A DNA stretch of 44,712 nt from Myxococcales bacterium (GCA_019634385.1 JAHQVK010000105.1:1-44712), one strand, 5' to 3'. Positions 22,660 to 31,026 are shown, numbered from the stretch's first letter. A program made the numbers and translations. The notes: generated from the sequence alone by a model not told the origin.

Positions 22660-23601
22660 GTGACCAGCGAGAATGCAAAAGAGTTTGAAACTCATCGCCA
22701 GAAACTAGTGGGCATCGCTTATCGTATGCTCGGGTCAGTTGTGGAGGCGCAAGATATTGTCCAAGAGGCATACTTACGCTGGCACGGGATGAATCTAGAC
22801 CAGGTCCAAAGTCCAGGCGCTTTCCTATCCAAAGTAGTCACTCGCCTGTGTCTTGACCATATCAAAGCAGCTCGGCACAAACGGGAACTTTACGTGGGGA
22901 CATGGCTTCCGGAGCCGATCATTGGTCAATCAGGGGATGTTCCCAAAGTGGTTTCAAACAGCCTACCCACTGAACCGGTCCTTGACCCTCGAGCCACCGA
23001 AAACCTACCAAGCGATATCTCGATGGCCTTAATGTTGGCGTTGGAGCGGCTATCTCCCTTAGAGCGCGCAGCCTTTATTCTCCATGATATTTTTGACATG
23101 GATTTTAAGGAAATTGCCAAAAGTCTTGAACGTAGCCCAGCCGCATGCCGACAATTGGCGTCCAGAGCTCGGGTTCGTATCCGAGAAAACCGTCCTAAGC
23201 TCCCAACTTCTGATGAAAAAGCTTGGTCACTCACCCAGGCATTCCTCTTTGCCTCTCGAAGCGGAGATGTATCCGGTTTACAGGCCATCCTATCTTCCGA
23301 CGTGGTCCTAGTAAGTGACGGAGGTGGGCGGAAACCAGCAACCCTTCGACCGTTGATTGGGCAGGAACGGGTGTGCCGATTGTTTAATGGCCTCTTCCGC
23401 CGGATCAAAAGTGATAATGGTATCATGCCTCGGTGGCACATGTGGGCAACCATCAATAGTCTTCCTGGTTTTATCACCATCGAGTACGATGGCACCTTGC
23501 AAACCACTGGGTTAGAGATGCACGAAGATCAAGTTAAAACTATCTACATCACCCGAAATCCGGATAAACTCACTCACGTGTTGAGATGGATCCCGTCGTG
23601 A
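22660..23601 (+). CDS. ECF41-group RNA polymerase sigma factor
   Basis: A 313-residue extracytoplasmic-function sigma factor with a fused regulatory domain. Region 2 spans about 10-75 (YRMLGSVVEAQDIVQEAYLR) and region 4 about 125-180 (LERLSPLERAAFILHDIFDM, then DFKEIAKSLERSPAACRQLA). The C-terminal SnoaL-like extension includes DGGG (VSDGGGRKPA) and, near the end, NPDKL (TRNPDKLTH), both hallmark motifs of ECF41. This domain replaces an anti-sigma factor. I set the start at GTG 22660, with GAGGG at 22651-22655. The frame is open upstream to 22588, but that part is repeat C7, not family sequence. It probably activates its own promoter at 21996. Confidence 0.93.
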   Translation: MTSENAKEFETHRQKLVGIAYRMLGSVVEAQDIVQEAYLRWHGMNLDQVQSPGAFLSKVVTRLCLDHIKAARHKRELYVGTWLPEPIIGQSGDVPKVVSNSLPTEPVLDPRATENLPSDISMALMLALERLSPLERAAFILHDIFDMDFKEIAKSLERSPAACRQLASRARVRIRENRPKLPTSDEKAWSLTQAFLFASRSGDVSGLQAILSSDVVLVSDGGGRKPATLRPLIGQERVCRLFNGLFRRIKSDNGIMPRWHMWATINSLPGFITIEYDGTLQTTGLEMHEDQVKTIYITRNPDKLTHVLRWIPS

Positions 23602-23723
23602 GGCTGATTTCGGAGTAAAGTTTGTTCGATAACTACGCCCACCACAACACAGAACATCCAATAGGAACAAAATAGTGAATCATAAACATCCAGCACCGCT
23701 CTACTACCATGTGGTACATAACT

Positions 23724-24032
23724 AAAAGCAGTGGTGAGTCGGGGATTCACAACCCATCACTGGGGATTGAGGTTTCGCTCCATGTTTCATCAAAACAATC
23801 GAATACGGTGGGGAGCCGGGGATTCACAATCCATCATTGGGGGTGGGAGCTCGCTCCAAGTTCCATCAAAACAATCGAATGTGGAGATGAGCCGAGGATT
23901 CACAACCCATCATTGGGGATGGAATCTCGCTCCAAGTTTCATCAAAACAATTTAAAGCAGTGGTGAGCCAGGGATTCACAGCCCATCATTGGGGATGGGC
24001 TCTCGCTCCAAGTTCCATCACAGCAATCGAAT
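23724..24032 (+). repeat. Four-copy tandem array of a 76-77-bp unit
   Basis: The marker GATTCAC recurs at 23744, 23821, 23897 and 23973. Each unit reads GGGATTCACA-(A/G)-(C/T)-CCATCATTGGG, then a GCTCCAAGTT segment, CATCAAAACAATCGAAT and a variable joint. CCCATC...GATGGG can pair within each unit. There are no spacers. It occupies the gap between the sigma-factor gene and the convergent beta-helix gene, stopping 2 bp before the latter's stop codon. Confidence 0.9.
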
Positions 24033-24034
24033 AT

Positions 24035-25345
24035 TCAGGGATTTGTTGGTCTTTGGCTACCACGCCCCATGTACATTTTTCCGCCCGCTGCTACCGCATC
24101 ATCCACAGAAATACGGTTGATGTTAATGTTCCCTTTAGGCCAATCAACAGCGCCAGCCCTAAGCGGCAACCCGAGCATCCCGCGCAGTACATTGGCACCG
24201 CTGTTCGAAGCCTTAATATCCGCTTCAGCCTTAGCTCGGTCAACAACAACACGGGAGCCATATGCAGTCGCAAAGGCGGTACTAACCGGAATCTTGATCA
24301 GCTCAGTGACATTTTCATCCGAATCTTCGTGCAAGTTATCCGCTTCATCCACCATATCTTCCACATTCATCACGGTATTGAACTCTAGATAATCTCCCTT
24401 TCGGGCGCCAGTGATAAGGTTGTTGGAGAAAAGAAGATCGGGTGTATTGCGACCATTCCATACCGCGTATAGATCGGCAAACCCGAAGACATTATTTGTG
24501 ACTTGCGCCAATACGGAACGGTCAAATCCGATATTGAATGCTTGGCTCATGCCGCTATCCCAAGCAAAAAGGACAGTATTGTGAGTAACTTTAAAGGCAG
24601 GAAGATCGTCCCTTCCTGCGTATTTGCTCCCACAATAGATACCAGTCCCGCTATGTTGGATCACAAGATTGTTGCGAATGTGTACAGTTGAGCCCTTATA
24701 CCCCGATACACTCAGAGCAGCCTGATTCTGATGCGTATTCATGACAATGTTATTAGTCACAGTGATATCCCACCGTGGGCCGCGATCGAATTTACCACTT
24801 TTAGATACTCGAACAACGAGCCCACCGAGGCTTGGTGAAGGATTCTCGCCAGTTTTGGGGTTGGCGGGGAGAAGGAGATCAAGCTGCTTCTTTGACCGGT
24901 AACGATTACGACCGGAATGATCGATGATAAGCCCATCGACCACGATGGCACTGGCTGGTCCCGAATACTTGGACAAATCGACAAATAAAGAGGGATCCGG
25001 GGTGTAATTCTTAGACTGGTTATATCCGGAGAAAATTGTTCGATGAGCCCCCCAAGGGTCACGCTTCGAAAAGTCATCCGCATATCCGCCAATAATGGAT
25101 ACCGGAACAGTCACGGTATTGGAGCCATTCTTTCCACGCCCCAGGTACACTCCTTCAGCAATACGAACGGTGTCACCAGGTTTGAGCTTCTTGAGGATAT
25201 TGCCAAGGTCCTTTGCTGGCTTTTCCTTGGTCCCTTTCTTTCCGCGGCCTCGCTCCGCGGAGACATACCAGTCTCGTGCCCATACATCGGAGGCAAAGAG
25301 CAACACAGCCATGAAGACAAAGATCAAGGACGGCGGCTTCTTCAT
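24035..25345 (-). CDS. Exported right-handed beta-helix (pectate-lyase-like fold) protein
   Basis: A 436-residue secreted protein. The signal peptide is MKKPPSLIFVFMAVLLFASD, cleaved after VWA. RDWYVSAERGRGKKGTKEKP, then LKPGDTVRIAEGVYLG, is the opening of DUF1565/parallel beta-helix proteins (P-G-D-T-V-x-x-x-x-G-x-Y). Repeated short turns with asparagines follow (NNIVMNTHQN, NNLVIQHSGTG, HNTVLFAW, NNVFGFAD, NNLITGARKG), as in pectate-lyase-like helices. No catalytic residues can be assigned, so it may be a lyase or hydrolase, or only bind polysaccharide. The start is ATG 25345. The neighbouring DUF5060-type hydrolase on the same strand and the pectate lyase further on suggest a polysaccharide role. 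Confidence 0.8.
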   Translation of the reverse strand: MKKPPSLIFVFMAVLLFASDVWARDWYVSAERGRGKKGTKEKPAKDLGNILKKLKPGDTVRIAEGVYLGRGKNGSNTVTVPVSIIGGYADDFSKRDPWGAHRTIFSGYNQSKNYTPDPSLFVDLSKYSGPASAIVVDGLIIDHSGRNRYRSKKQLDLLLPANPKTGENPSPSLGGLVVRVSKSGKFDRGPRWDITVTNNIVMNTHQNQAALSVSGYKGSTVHIRNNLVIQHSGTGIYCGSKYAGRDDLPAFKVTHNTVLFAWDSGMSQAFNIGFDRSVLAQVTNNVFGFADLYAVWNGRNTPDLLFSNNLITGARKGDYLEFNTVMNVEDMVDEADNLHEDSDENVTELIKIPVSTAFATAYGSRVVVDRAKAEADIKASNSGANVLRGMLGLPLRAGAVDWPKGNININRISVDDAVAAGGKMYMGRGSQRPTNP

Positions 25346-25462
25346 GAAGCCTTACTTCGCAAACATTTTTTCTGGTGTCCAACAGGTCTAGCATCGTTTC
25401 GGATATGGCGGAGAGCCCAACGACCATTCTGCCGCATACAGAACATCAAAAATCGCTCAGGA

Positions 25463-25754
25463 GATTTCTTTAACCTCTTGACCGCATTCTGACTTGTTTC
25501 CTGCGTTTGTGAAGGATCGGTGGCTTCGCCTACCTTTCGGGCCCGGCGGCCCGGTATACAGCAGATATCCCTTAGGTTGAACCCAAGTTCCTGCTTCTAC
25601 GCCGGACTACACTCCGCTGCGCGACCTCTTGTTGATTCTTACTGAATCAATTCAAGGGGTCTTTGCTATATCCAGTACTCTCCCTCCGTGGCCGCCCCTC
25701 AGACACCCGGGATACGGCGTCATCTCCGCTGGCGGAGTTCAAAGACACGCCCTA
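25463..25754 (-). repeat. Family B element B5, interrupted by a full C element
   Basis: Reverse-oriented B copy. The left end is eroded (TTTCTTTAACCTCTTGACCG); the right end AAAGACACGCCCTA is intact. The body is split by a 114-bp C element at 25557-25670. Without the insert it is about 178 bp, the normal size. Confidence 0.85.
25557..25670 (-). repeat. Full family C element nested inside B5
   Basis: TACAGCAGATATCCCTTAGG to GGGGTCTTTGCTATA, inserted between GGTA and TCCAGTAC of the B sequence. The site differs by several bp from the nested C in B2, so the two nestings are independent. Confidence 0.9.
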
Positions 25755-25831
25755 AACCCAAGCTCCCGCCTTTCCCCTCACGATTGTGGGAGGGGAAAGC
25801 AGAAGACATCAATTCAACTCCTCTTGCTGTA
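25753..25831 (-). repeat. Family C variant with replaced middle stem
   Basis: TAAACCCAAGCTCCCGCC at one end and ATCAATTCAACTCCTCTTGC then TGTA at the other match family C ends. The middle is a different hairpin, CTTTCCCCTC...GAGGGGAAAG. It shares its first TA with B5 and ends 9 bp before the stop of the hydrolase gene. Confidence 0.6.
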
Positions 25832-25840
25832 GTACACCGC

Positions 25841-27553
25841 TTACAAATCCCTAGCTTGTTGAGCCTGCGCAACACGCCGCACACGTAGGACAATGCCCGG
25901 CTTGTTCGGTAGTTTCACCACTCGGTTGCCTGAATCGCCGAAAGAATAGTGATCTTTCCGTTTGGCAACAAATTGATGACTAACCGGGGTGATTTTCATA
26001 TCCCAAGTATCAATCACATCTACCTCAAATACGTCACCATCACTAATACCTGTATGATAAAGATGAAATGGCCAGGAACCTAAGGATTCTCGACCTAAAT
26101 AGATAAGGTAGTATTCACCCGGTTGACCTCCAACATTAGGGTGCCACCATTTATCAATAGGTTCAATACCTCTTGTGGGACTATCATCCAAAATTTTACG
26201 TAGAAAGGCCAAACGTGGCGGACTCTCCCCCTTCAGCGAGCCTCCGGTGGCAACCCAAGCAAGCTTAGTAGCATCATCTGGCTGCAAGAAAAACTCACTG
26301 TGCCCAACATAGGTACCGACCACCGTGCCCGCCCAAAACCGGTGAACCATCTCTTGGCCACTAAGCTGAGCCCAACGGCGAGGATGATTGCCTTCGTATT
26401 CTACTTCATCGAAAACGATCGGCTTTTCATACACATCGCGGTATATCTGGGCTGCACCCGGGTTAGTTACTGCAAATCCATTCTGAATACTTACATGGGT
26501 CACCCATGGCTTATTGTGATCATAGAATTCTTTTCCGTTATGAATAGATCTCAAATGACTATGCACATCCGCATCTGCAACTATCTGAAAAATCTCATCC
26601 CAGTCGGCATCTGTCTTCGACTGTATCAAATTAAACTCATTAGCCATTGACCACCAGATATTTCGATAAGCCCCCAAACGAGCAATCAAGTAGCGTAAAT
26701 AGCGTTCCTCTACATCCCGTGGCATGGCGTTCAATTTCCATTTATTGTCATCATCATATGGGTGGAAAAGAATGAGATCCGCTTCGATTCCTAGTTTGCT
26801 GAGCTGTGCCACGCGCTCCTCAAGATGCCGAAAAAATTCCGGATTAAAGCGAGTATAATCCGGGTCTGTGGGTTCTCCAGCGAAAGGAAAATACGTTGGA
26901 GGCATGATGTCGGTGCCATAAGTCTGTGGAAACACACACATACGGAGCTTGTTAAATGGCGAGCTAGCCAAGGCTTTTAAGGTCTGCTCTTCAACCTCCG
27001 CAGGACGATGGTTCCAACTATAAGCGGTTGTGCCCACCGGCCGGTATGGTGTACCGTCAGCATATGCAAAGTGAAAGGTATGAGCCACCTGAACCGGACC
27101 ATGGTTAGCTTGCCCAGCAGGGCTCACCTCGAGGACACCGTACCTCTTGTCCAACTCCGGGCGATTGCTCTCGGTGTGGTAATGCCAAAGCCCGATAGTA
27201 TCGGGCATGAAACGAACCCGATACATCCCCTGACCATCATAGAAAGCCGGCACCTCAATTATCCGCTCTCCTTGTGAAAAATGGGCGGATAATACAACTT
27301 CGATAAATGGATTACCCACCGACGGACCCGCCAAGCCTATCTCAAAGATCCCCCACCGCTCGACCGTAGCGGGACGGAGAGCAGTGCTTACTGGATTGCC
27401 TGCATTTGTCGGGTTTTTACTCGTTGGGTGGCCAATTTGGGCTGGAGCCCTGGCAGCCCTTTGCGATGAGCGGCAGCCATTCACAAGGATCGCGCAACCT
27501 AGTGTTGCGCTCCAAAGAGTTCCAATTAGATACCATAGAGTGTGTTTTAGCAC
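25841..27553 (-). CDS. Glycoside-hydrolase-like lipoprotein (DUF5060 / DUF4038 / DUF5605 type)
   Basis: About 571 residues from GTG 27553. A hydrophobic stretch, LWYLIGTLWSATLGCAILVN followed by GC, looks like a lipoprotein signal. An N-terminal beta domain of DUF5060 type follows, opening VERWGIFEIGLAGPSVGNPF. The central TIM-barrel domain has FHFAYADGTPYRPVGTTAYS and a possible acid/base in IWWSMANEFNL; PIVFDEVEYEGNH carries a possible nucleophile. The C-terminal part (WWHPNVGGQPGEYYLIYLGR) is DUF5605-like. Such proteins act on plant-type glycans; the substrate is not predictable. The frame runs upstream to ATG 27718, but that part overlaps the neighbouring membrane-protein gene and lacks family sequence, so the later start is favoured, without a strong ribosome site. 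Confidence 0.8.
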   Translation of the reverse strand: MLKHTLWYLIGTLWSATLGCAILVNGCRSSQRAARAPAQIGHPTSKNPTNAGNPVSTALRPATVERWGIFEIGLAGPSVGNPFIEVVLSAHFSQGERIIEVPAFYDGQGMYRVRFMPDTIGLWHYHTESNRPELDKRYGVLEVSPAGQANHGPVQVAHTFHFAYADGTPYRPVGTTAYSWNHRPAEVEEQTLKALASSPFNKLRMCVFPQTYGTDIMPPTYFPFAGEPTDPDYTRFNPEFFRHLEERVAQLSKLGIEADLILFHPYDDDNKWKLNAMPRDVEERYLRYLIARLGAYRNIWWSMANEFNLIQSKTDADWDEIFQIVADADVHSHLRSIHNGKEFYDHNKPWVTHVSIQNGFAVTNPGAAQIYRDVYEKPIVFDEVEYEGNHPRRWAQLSGQEMVHRFWAGTVVGTYVGHSEFFLQPDDATKLAWVATGGSLKGESPPRLAFLRKILDDSPTRGIEPIDKWWHPNVGGQPGEYYLIYLGRESLGSWPFHLYHTGISDGDVFEVDVIDTWDMKITPVSHQFVAKRKDHYSFGDSGNRVVKLPNKPGIVLRVRRVAQAQQARDL

Positions 27554-27593
27554 TTGGGTTTCATCTAACTCAAACCACGACAAATATGCACCT

Positions 27594-27899
27594 TCACTTG
27601 TCACCCCCCTTGGTACAACGGGCCCTGACAAGTCCCTCTTCCACCACATATGCACTGATCTTGTTATGTGCTTGATACAGATGGCTTCGATGACCAGCCA
27701 TCGCGAGATATCCGCCAAGAACGATCAGTGTTGCACCACACACCAACATCCATATATCAGGACTCCTAATCACGAGTATTTGCCCTAGGGCGAGAGCACT
27801 AAGGCCAAGAAATATTTCTGCCTTTGCCCTTGATGACCCCAACTGCTTGAACCCTAGCGCTTGACGCATACGGGCCTCCCTCTCCTCCAACTCAACCAT
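27594..27899 (-). CDS. Small two-helix membrane protein, unknown function
   Basis: About 101 residues from ATG 27899 (MVELEEREARMRQALGFKQL). Two hydrophobic helices are visible, AEIFLGLSALALGQILVI and IWMLVCGATLIVLGGYLAMA, with a charged tail (residues 70-101). I do not recognise the family. It lies 40 bp upstream of the chosen start of the hydrolase gene, on the same strand, and may be co-transcribed with it. A TTG start at 27920 is possible. Absence of known motifs keeps confidence moderate. Confidence 0.5.
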   Translation of the reverse strand: MVELEEREARMRQALGFKQLGSSRAKAEIFLGLSALALGQILVIRSPDIWMLVCGATLIVLGGYLAMAGHRSHLYQAHNKISAYVVEEGLVRARCTKGGDK

Positions 27900-27980
27900 A
27901 CTCCGGAGGAGTATTAGCAAAGCTCGATCCAGGTCCGAATCAATGAAGATACGATACTCCTATGACATTTTGACCGAGTT

Positions 27981-28094
27981 TACAGCAAAGCCCCCTTGAC
28001 TTGATCCTGTAAGAATCAACAAGGGGTCGCGCAGCGGGGCATAGCCCCACGAAGAAGCAGGAACTTGGGTTCTACCCAAAGAATTTCTGCTGTA
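27981..28094 (+). repeat. Family C palindromic element, copy C8
   Basis: 114 bp, TACAGCAAAGCCCCCTTG to AATTTCTGCTGTA. The middle stem GGGGC-ATA-GCCCC is perfect here, making this the clearest example of the three-hairpin form. Confidence 0.92.
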
Positions 28095-28137
28095 TAAGGC
28101 TTGATACCGCCTAAATTGACGTGTGCCCAAGATATTA

Positions 28138-28276
28138 GGCAGTCACCGTACCAGCAATGGTCAAAACGTCTTGCGGTCAGTTGCTGGATACAGCCCCCAG
28201 AGTGGACGCTAAGGTACTAAGCGGTCACCCCACCGTACCAACAGCAGTTAGGACGTCTTGCGGTTAGTTGCTGGAA
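28138..28276. repeat. Duplicated 3' end of the SRPBCC gene
   Basis: About 53 bp at 28138-28190 (GTCACCGTACCAGCA, ACGTCTTGCGGTCAGTTG, CTGGA) is repeated at 28220-28276, where it covers the last codons of the SRPBCC gene. The offset is 87 bp. Confidence 0.8.
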
Positions 28277-29183
28277 AGTGGACCTCCGTGATCAGCATAT
28301 CCTCTGCCGTATCCGTAGGATCGCTACGGTACCATTCGAAAGGCGCCACTCGCTTCGAAGGCTGAAACAGTTTATTACGCTGGCGAGTCATTCCCGCAGA
28401 CCAGGCATTTCCTAAATGTCTGTAAGCTCCGGTATGCACCACGCAGTATGTTGTTGGTGCATTTATGGTATCTTGAATAATTCCCGTCGGAACTTTAGCT
28501 GGTAGATTTGCCACCATCACAGCTGCTGTATAGTCCGTTAATTCCTTCACGATATCAAGCTTATGGTACATGGTCAGAGGGGGTGCAGTCAACGACAGAT
28601 CATATTCCTGAGCCACTTCATATAGTTTCTTAAACTGTAGAGGAATCTTTTTATTGAGCTCGCTCAAGTTACAACACTCCCGCAAGCCAATATAAGGCGA
28701 GACTAGACCCTCACCTATTCCCCTAAATTCGTTCTTTGAGGGGACAACGCCAGTCTCCGCATAGTCTTTGAGTTTGGCTAAACCACGGCGATAATCTGAC
28801 CCCACTAAAGCCTTCATCTGATTCTTCATAAAGAACATAAAAAAAGGCAATTTCCCCCGCATCTTCCACACAACCTCAGTCCCTTCACCCACGGGACTAA
28901 AATGAAATGAGGTCTCAGACCTAGACTTCCACGGCTTCAAAAACTCTAGTTCGTAAATAATGCTCGTATCCGTTTCCGAACGGATATCGATCTTCCCGCT
29001 ACCTATGAGAGAACCATCCCACGCATAACCTAAGCCATCCGACCGATACCTAAGAGGGCAATCCGGTTCTGAAGACAACCAGGGCGACCAAAACTCCCAC
29101 TGTGTAAATTCGCGCACAAGCGAACGCACATGAGCTGGAGTAGCATTGATCACTACCGTTTCCACAACGTCCAACGCTGGCAT
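28248..29183 (-). CDS. SRPBCC-family protein with GyrI-like effector-binding domain
   Basis: A 311-residue two-domain protein. Residues 1-145 look like a polyketide-cyclase/START-like (SRPBCC) hydrophobic-ligand fold: VVETVVINATPAHVRSLVRE, then YAWDGSLIGSGKIDI and FHFSPVGEGTEVVWKMRG. Residues about 165-311 look like a GyrI-like/AraC effector-binding domain: SPYIGLRECCNLSELNKKIP near the start, and VVHTGAYRHLGNAW, then EDMLITEVHFPA at the end. Fusions of this kind occur as small-molecule-binding proteins; none has a function I can assign here. The start is ATG 29183. Both the 5' and 3' ends of the gene are partly duplicated next to it (a tandem 135-bp copy upstream, about 53 bp downstream). 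Confidence 0.82.
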   Translation of the reverse strand: MPALDVVETVVINATPAHVRSLVREFTQWEFWSPWLSSEPDCPLRYRSDGLGYAWDGSLIGSGKIDIRSETDTSIIYELEFLKPWKSRSETSFHFSPVGEGTEVVWKMRGKLPFFMFFMKNQMKALVGSDYRRGLAKLKDYAETGVVPSKNEFRGIGEGLVSPYIGLRECCNLSELNKKIPLQFKKLYEVAQEYDLSLTAPPLTMYHKLDIVKELTDYTAAVMVANLPAKVPTGIIQDTINAPTTYCVVHTGAYRHLGNAWSAGMTRQRNKLFQPSKRVAPFEWYRSDPTDTAEDMLITEVHFPATNRKTS

Positions 29184-29355
29184 AGGGCTTTTAGTAGGAC
29201 CTGCTCTCTAGTTCGGCAAGGGACAAAACTCCCACTGTGTAGAATTGCGCACAAGCGAACGCATATGAGCCAGAGTAGGATTTAGAACTACCGTTTCCAC
29301 AACGTCCAACGCTACCATGGGGCTTTAAGTTGGATCTGCGCTCTAGTTTGGCAAG
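29085..29355. repeat. Tandem 135-bp duplication of the SRPBCC gene start
   Basis: 29085-29219, covering the first 33 codons or so and the leader, is repeated at 29220-29355 with an offset of 135 bp (for example AAACTCCCAC at 29091 and 29226). Divergence is modest, with no large gaps. Confidence 0.88.
29208..29318 (-). pseudogene. 36-codon truncated copy of the SRPBCC gene start
   Basis: The upstream duplicate keeps an ATG and reads MVALDVVETVVLNPTLAHMR, then SLVRNSTQWEFCPLPN and stop. It aligns with the first 32 residues of the neighbouring SRPBCC protein (MPALDVVETVVINATPAHVR). It lies 24 bp before the true start and could be translated as a leader peptide or be inert. Confidence 0.6.
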
Positions 29356-29361
29356 AGACTA

Positions 29362-29473
29362 TACAACAGAAATCACTTGGGTTGAACCCAGGTTCCTGCC
29401 TCTACGCCAGGCTATGCCCCGCTGCGCGACCTCTTGTTGATACTCACACAATCAACAAAAGGTCTTTGCTGTA
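29362..29473 (-). repeat. Family C palindromic element, copy C9
   Basis: 112 bp, TACAACAGAAATCACTTGGG to AAAAGGTCTTTGCTGTA, reverse orientation, 33 bp downstream of the cupin gene stop. Confidence 0.9.
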
Positions 29474-29506
29474 GAGAGCGCGAAAACGAAGGATCCGGTG
29501 CCCAAC

Positions 29507-29965
29507 TCAGACCCCTTCCTCTTCCATACCATGCGAAAAACCTAGATCTCGATAGATATGCCGATCAACAAACGGGTCTGATCCCTTACCCATCGAGAGC
29601 ACCCAAGATCTGCCCAAAGCAAGAAATGCGTGAGCTACGCCGGGGTTTATGGTGAGTATCTGACCAGCCGAGAGCTCAACTTCCAATCTCTCCAAGGGTG
29701 AATCCACCACGGCAAGCGCCGCAACAACCGGACCATTAATGACATAGAGGCTCTTGATGAACTCCTCATGATAACAAAATGCACGAGTTGTCCCTTCTTT
29801 GAATTCGACCAGTTCCACGTACTCCATCACGCTGCCAGCAACAATCATCGCCACCTCACCCCGATGGTCACCACCGCGAAACCGACCCTTTTCATCTTTT
29901 TCTCCAAGAGTTTCGATTACTACCTTGCCCGAAAGATGCTCCTTGTTGTTTCGCTCTCCCACCAT
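29507..29965 (-). CDS. Cupin-fold protein, sugar-epimerase/isomerase-like
   Basis: A 152-residue protein with a single cupin domain. The order RGEVAMIVAG, VELVEFKEGTTRAFCYHEEF (cupin motif 1-like), SLYVINGPVVAALAVV, SAGQILTINPGVAHAFLAL (motif 2-like, G-x-x-x-x-x-P-x-G-x-x-H) resembles WxcM/FdtA-type or dTDP-sugar 3,5-epimerase-like cupins. These act on nucleotide sugars in surface glycan synthesis, but there are no sugar genes nearby. A strong ribosome site (AAGGGGGG) lies 7 nt before ATG 29965. It is upstream of the SRPBCC gene on the same strand; repeat C9 and the duplicated leader separate them. Confidence 0.7.
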   Translation of the reverse strand: MVGERNNKEHLSGKVVIETLGEKDEKGRFRGGDHRGEVAMIVAGSVMEYVELVEFKEGTTRAFCYHEEFIKSLYVINGPVVAALAVVDSPLERLEVELSAGQILTINPGVAHAFLALGRSWVLSMGKGSDPFVDRHIYRDLGFSHGMEEEGV

Positions 29966-30099
29966 GATATATCCCCCCTTACTAAATAATGTTCTTGACT
30001 GAACTACCGAACGCGCAGCAGCTCATGACTAAACGTCCTAACTACGCAACTGGTTGTGATCAAGTAACCTGACGCCCAGAAAATTATGACTACGCTACC

Positions 30100-30278
30100 T
30101 AGCAGCCGGTTGATTTGTCCATGTGTGTAGCTATCGAGCCGGCTTTTCGTGAAACGCTCTGACGACGAGGCGAGCGTACCTGGCGGTACGCGGCCGAGGA
30201 AAGACTTTTCGTGGTCAGGACCTTTCACGGAAAAACCGGCCCCATAGATGCGTGCAGGGCTAGATCAACCGGCTGCTA
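30100..30278 (-). repeat. Family A palindromic element, copy A6
   Basis: Full-length 179-bp copy, TAGCAGCCGGTTGATTTGTC to AGATCAACCGGCTGCTA, same orientation as A4. It ends 15 bp before B6. Confidence 0.92.
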
Positions 30279-30293
30279 GCAACCGGTCGTGAC

Positions 30294-30479
30294 TTGGGTG
30301 TGTCTTTAACCTCTGGCTGGGGAGATGACGCCGTAGCCCGCGGGTGTGAACGGTCAGCCCCGGAGGGAGGGTACCGGATGCACCGGACCGAGGGGCCCGA
30401 AGGGGGGACAAAGCCACCGACCCCTCACACATGTGGGAAACAAGTCAGAACGCGGTCCGGAGCTTAAAGACACGCCCTA
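30294..30479 (+). repeat. Family B palindromic element, copy B6
   Basis: From a slightly eroded TGGGTGTGTCTTTAACC to CTTAAAGACACGCCCTA. The central GTACCGGATGCACCGG is intact. Confidence 0.88.
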
Positions 30480-30504
30480 AAACACCTCGCGATAGTTCCT
30501 GGCC

Positions 30505-30535
30505 TAGCAGGCCATCGTCAAAGTGGGCTGGGTGT
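30505..30535 (+). repeat. Family D left-end fragment
   Basis: TAGCAGGCCATCGTCAAAGT then GGGCTGGGTG matches the left end of D1; similarity stops after about 30 bp. The rest of 30480-30896 has no gene; the piece at 30866-30893 shares a motif with 6706-6733. Confidence 0.6.
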
Positions 30536-30896
30536 GGCCATAGAGCCATAACCCAGCAGAGCACTTGTGTAGCTCGATAAGCGAACTTCTGTCATGTAGA
30601 TACGATGACAACTACATTGGCCGGGTGAGCACACAACGGACGATATAAGGCAACGACTCCAGAATATTCATTCAGATTCGGTAGTTCACAATAGTCCTTC
30701 GCCGGTCTAAACCACATCCCCGAGGGCGCTCTTCTACGTCAAACGCAGTCGGTTACGCACCCGGAATTAGCTTAACCGCCGATGAGCTGTAGTGAACCCT
30801 ATTATCAGAAGCCTCCGAGACTCAGCTATGCTAAACGCCCCCCGAGCCCCCATATTCGGCCAAACCAGGTATTTCATAATAGTTCTACGCCGAGCT

Positions 30897-31010
30897 TACA
30901 GTAAAGACCTCTTGAATTGATTCTATTAGAATCAACAAGTGGTTGCGCAGCGAGGCATAGACCCGCGGAGAAGCTGGAACTCGGGTTCAAACCAAGGGAC
31001 TTTTGCTGTA
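30897..31010 (+). repeat. Family C palindromic element, copy C10
   Basis: 114 bp, TACAGTAAAGACCTCTTG to GACTTTTGCTGTA. The first of two tandem copies. Confidence 0.9.
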
Positions 31011-31026
31011 AAGCAAAAACCTGCTG

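Noticed and set aside
23724..24032. Possible CRISPR array
   Set aside because: Units are contiguous 76-77-bp repeats with no variable spacers, and no cas gene is near.
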